The translations under genes and the position numbers were made by a program. A stretch of DNA of 22,337 bases, taken from the IMG/VR virus record IMGVR_UViG_3300032294_001430, positions 1 to 22,337 of that record; one strand, written 5' to 3'. Shown here one piece after another: positions 21,981 through 22,337 of the stretch. The notes below the pieces were generated by a model. It searched no databases. It was not told the DNA's origin and worked only from the letters and a program-made list of their open reading frames with translations. Origin of the DNA: a virus. How positions within the stretch are numbered: the stretch's first letter is position 1; the number at the start of each line of letters is the position of its first letter.

Positions 21981-22337
21981 AATGTTAAATTTAATGTTAG
22001 TGAAATTGTTTGTTCGTTGTTTATTCTTATTAGATTTCGGTTTTGTAACTTTTGATAATAGATTGATGATTGGCCAAATACATCACCTATTGCCAATTTT
22101 ATTTCCCCATTTTTGAGTTTATGTAAATAGGTTATATCCAATACATCTCTGCTGTTTTCAAAGATGTCTGGGTAACCTTGAAATCCTACTGCTGAGATTC
22201 TATCTCCTACTCTATTGTAAGTTATATTAAGTGTTTCATTTTTATTATGTATGTTTACACCACCATTCAATACATAATTTGATTGTCCCTGCAATTTTCT
22301 TTTTATTCCGTTTACATTTACTTCGGAATTAATTACC
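21977..22337 (-). CDS. TonB-dependent outer-membrane receptor, C-terminal barrel strands (partial)
   Basis: The frame is open to the right edge (about 119 codons), so the 5' part is missing; a TTG at 22294 is internal. The visible segment matches the last beta-strands of Bacteroidota TonB-dependent receptors: KLQGQSNYVLNGGVNIHNKN, NITYNRVGDRISAVGFQGYP, DIFENSRDVLDITYLHKL, GEIKLAIGDVFGQSSIYYQ, ending ISLTLNLTL. The pattern of GQS-x-Y-x-x-N-x-G, NRVGxRI and a P-D-I-x-E turn is characteristic. Such receptors are 22-strand barrels that import metal chelates, glycans or other nutrients using TonB energy, and many phages use them as entry receptors. The gene ends in TGA inside the ATGA shared with the lipoprotein start. 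Confidence 0.85.
   Translation of the reverse strand, partial: VINSEVNVNGIKRKLQGQSNYVLNGGVNIHNKNETLNITYNRVGDRISAVGFQGYPDIFENSRDVLDITYLHKLKNGEIKLAIGDVFGQSSIYYQKLQNRNLIRINNEQTISLTLNLTL

Overview
The window reads as a piece of a large, A+T-rich T4-like (contractile-tailed) phage whose host is probably a member of the Bacteroidota. Every gene lies on the minus strand, so transcription runs from high to low coordinates. The phage assignment rests on a recognisable baseplate set: gp25/GpW-like wedge, gp6/J-like wedge and gp5-like OB-fold hub, plus two virion-type wall-lytic proteins and very large repeat-rich tail proteins. The host assignment rests on a Bacteroidota-type lipoprotein paired with the C-terminus of a TonB-dependent receptor, several signal-peptide/beta-barrel proteins, and gene starts preceded by A/T-rich sequence without a visible Shine-Dalgarno. 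No integrase, tRNA, IS element or CRISPR array was seen. TAA, TAG and TGA all occur as ordinary gene ends, so the standard bacterial code applies.

Layout in transcription order: (i) 22337-20784, a cassette with the 3' end of a TonB-dependent receptor gene overlapping a beta-helix lipoprotein gene by 4 nt and closed by a clear intrinsic terminator. (ii) 20723-18434, two exported proteins, a Trp-rich one and one with an extreme Ala/Ser then Lys/Glu low-complexity stalk, both ending in strands like outer-membrane proteins. (iii) 18397-15984, a membrane-anchored protein that may bridge the envelope, two small proteins starting MIKL, and an Ntn-hydrolase. (iv) 15927-11367, a hub/lysis block: small coiled-coil protein, gp5-like hub, Pro/Lys-rich protein, CHAP protein and GH24 lysozyme protein. 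(v) 11316-1, a baseplate wedge/tail block: small protein, gp25, gp6, a DNRLRE-like protein, a coiled-coil protein, and three large structural ORFs, the last running off the left edge.

Genes within blocks are packed with 1-3 nt gaps or TAATG overlaps. Four of the blocks are headed by the same element on the coding strand, ATATTTATA usually followed by nACATA, 18-26 nt before the first ATG. This is probably the phage's late promoter.

The main oddities are: a single in-frame TAA at 2541-2543 that splits what looks like one giant tail protein, with no start codon after it; a phage-linked TonB-receptor/lipoprotein cassette next to other outer-membrane-like genes; a 116-bp near-identical duplication shared by the two lytic proteins; and an Ntn-hydrolase embedded among virion genes. 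Family assignments come from recognising motifs by eye; no database search was run.
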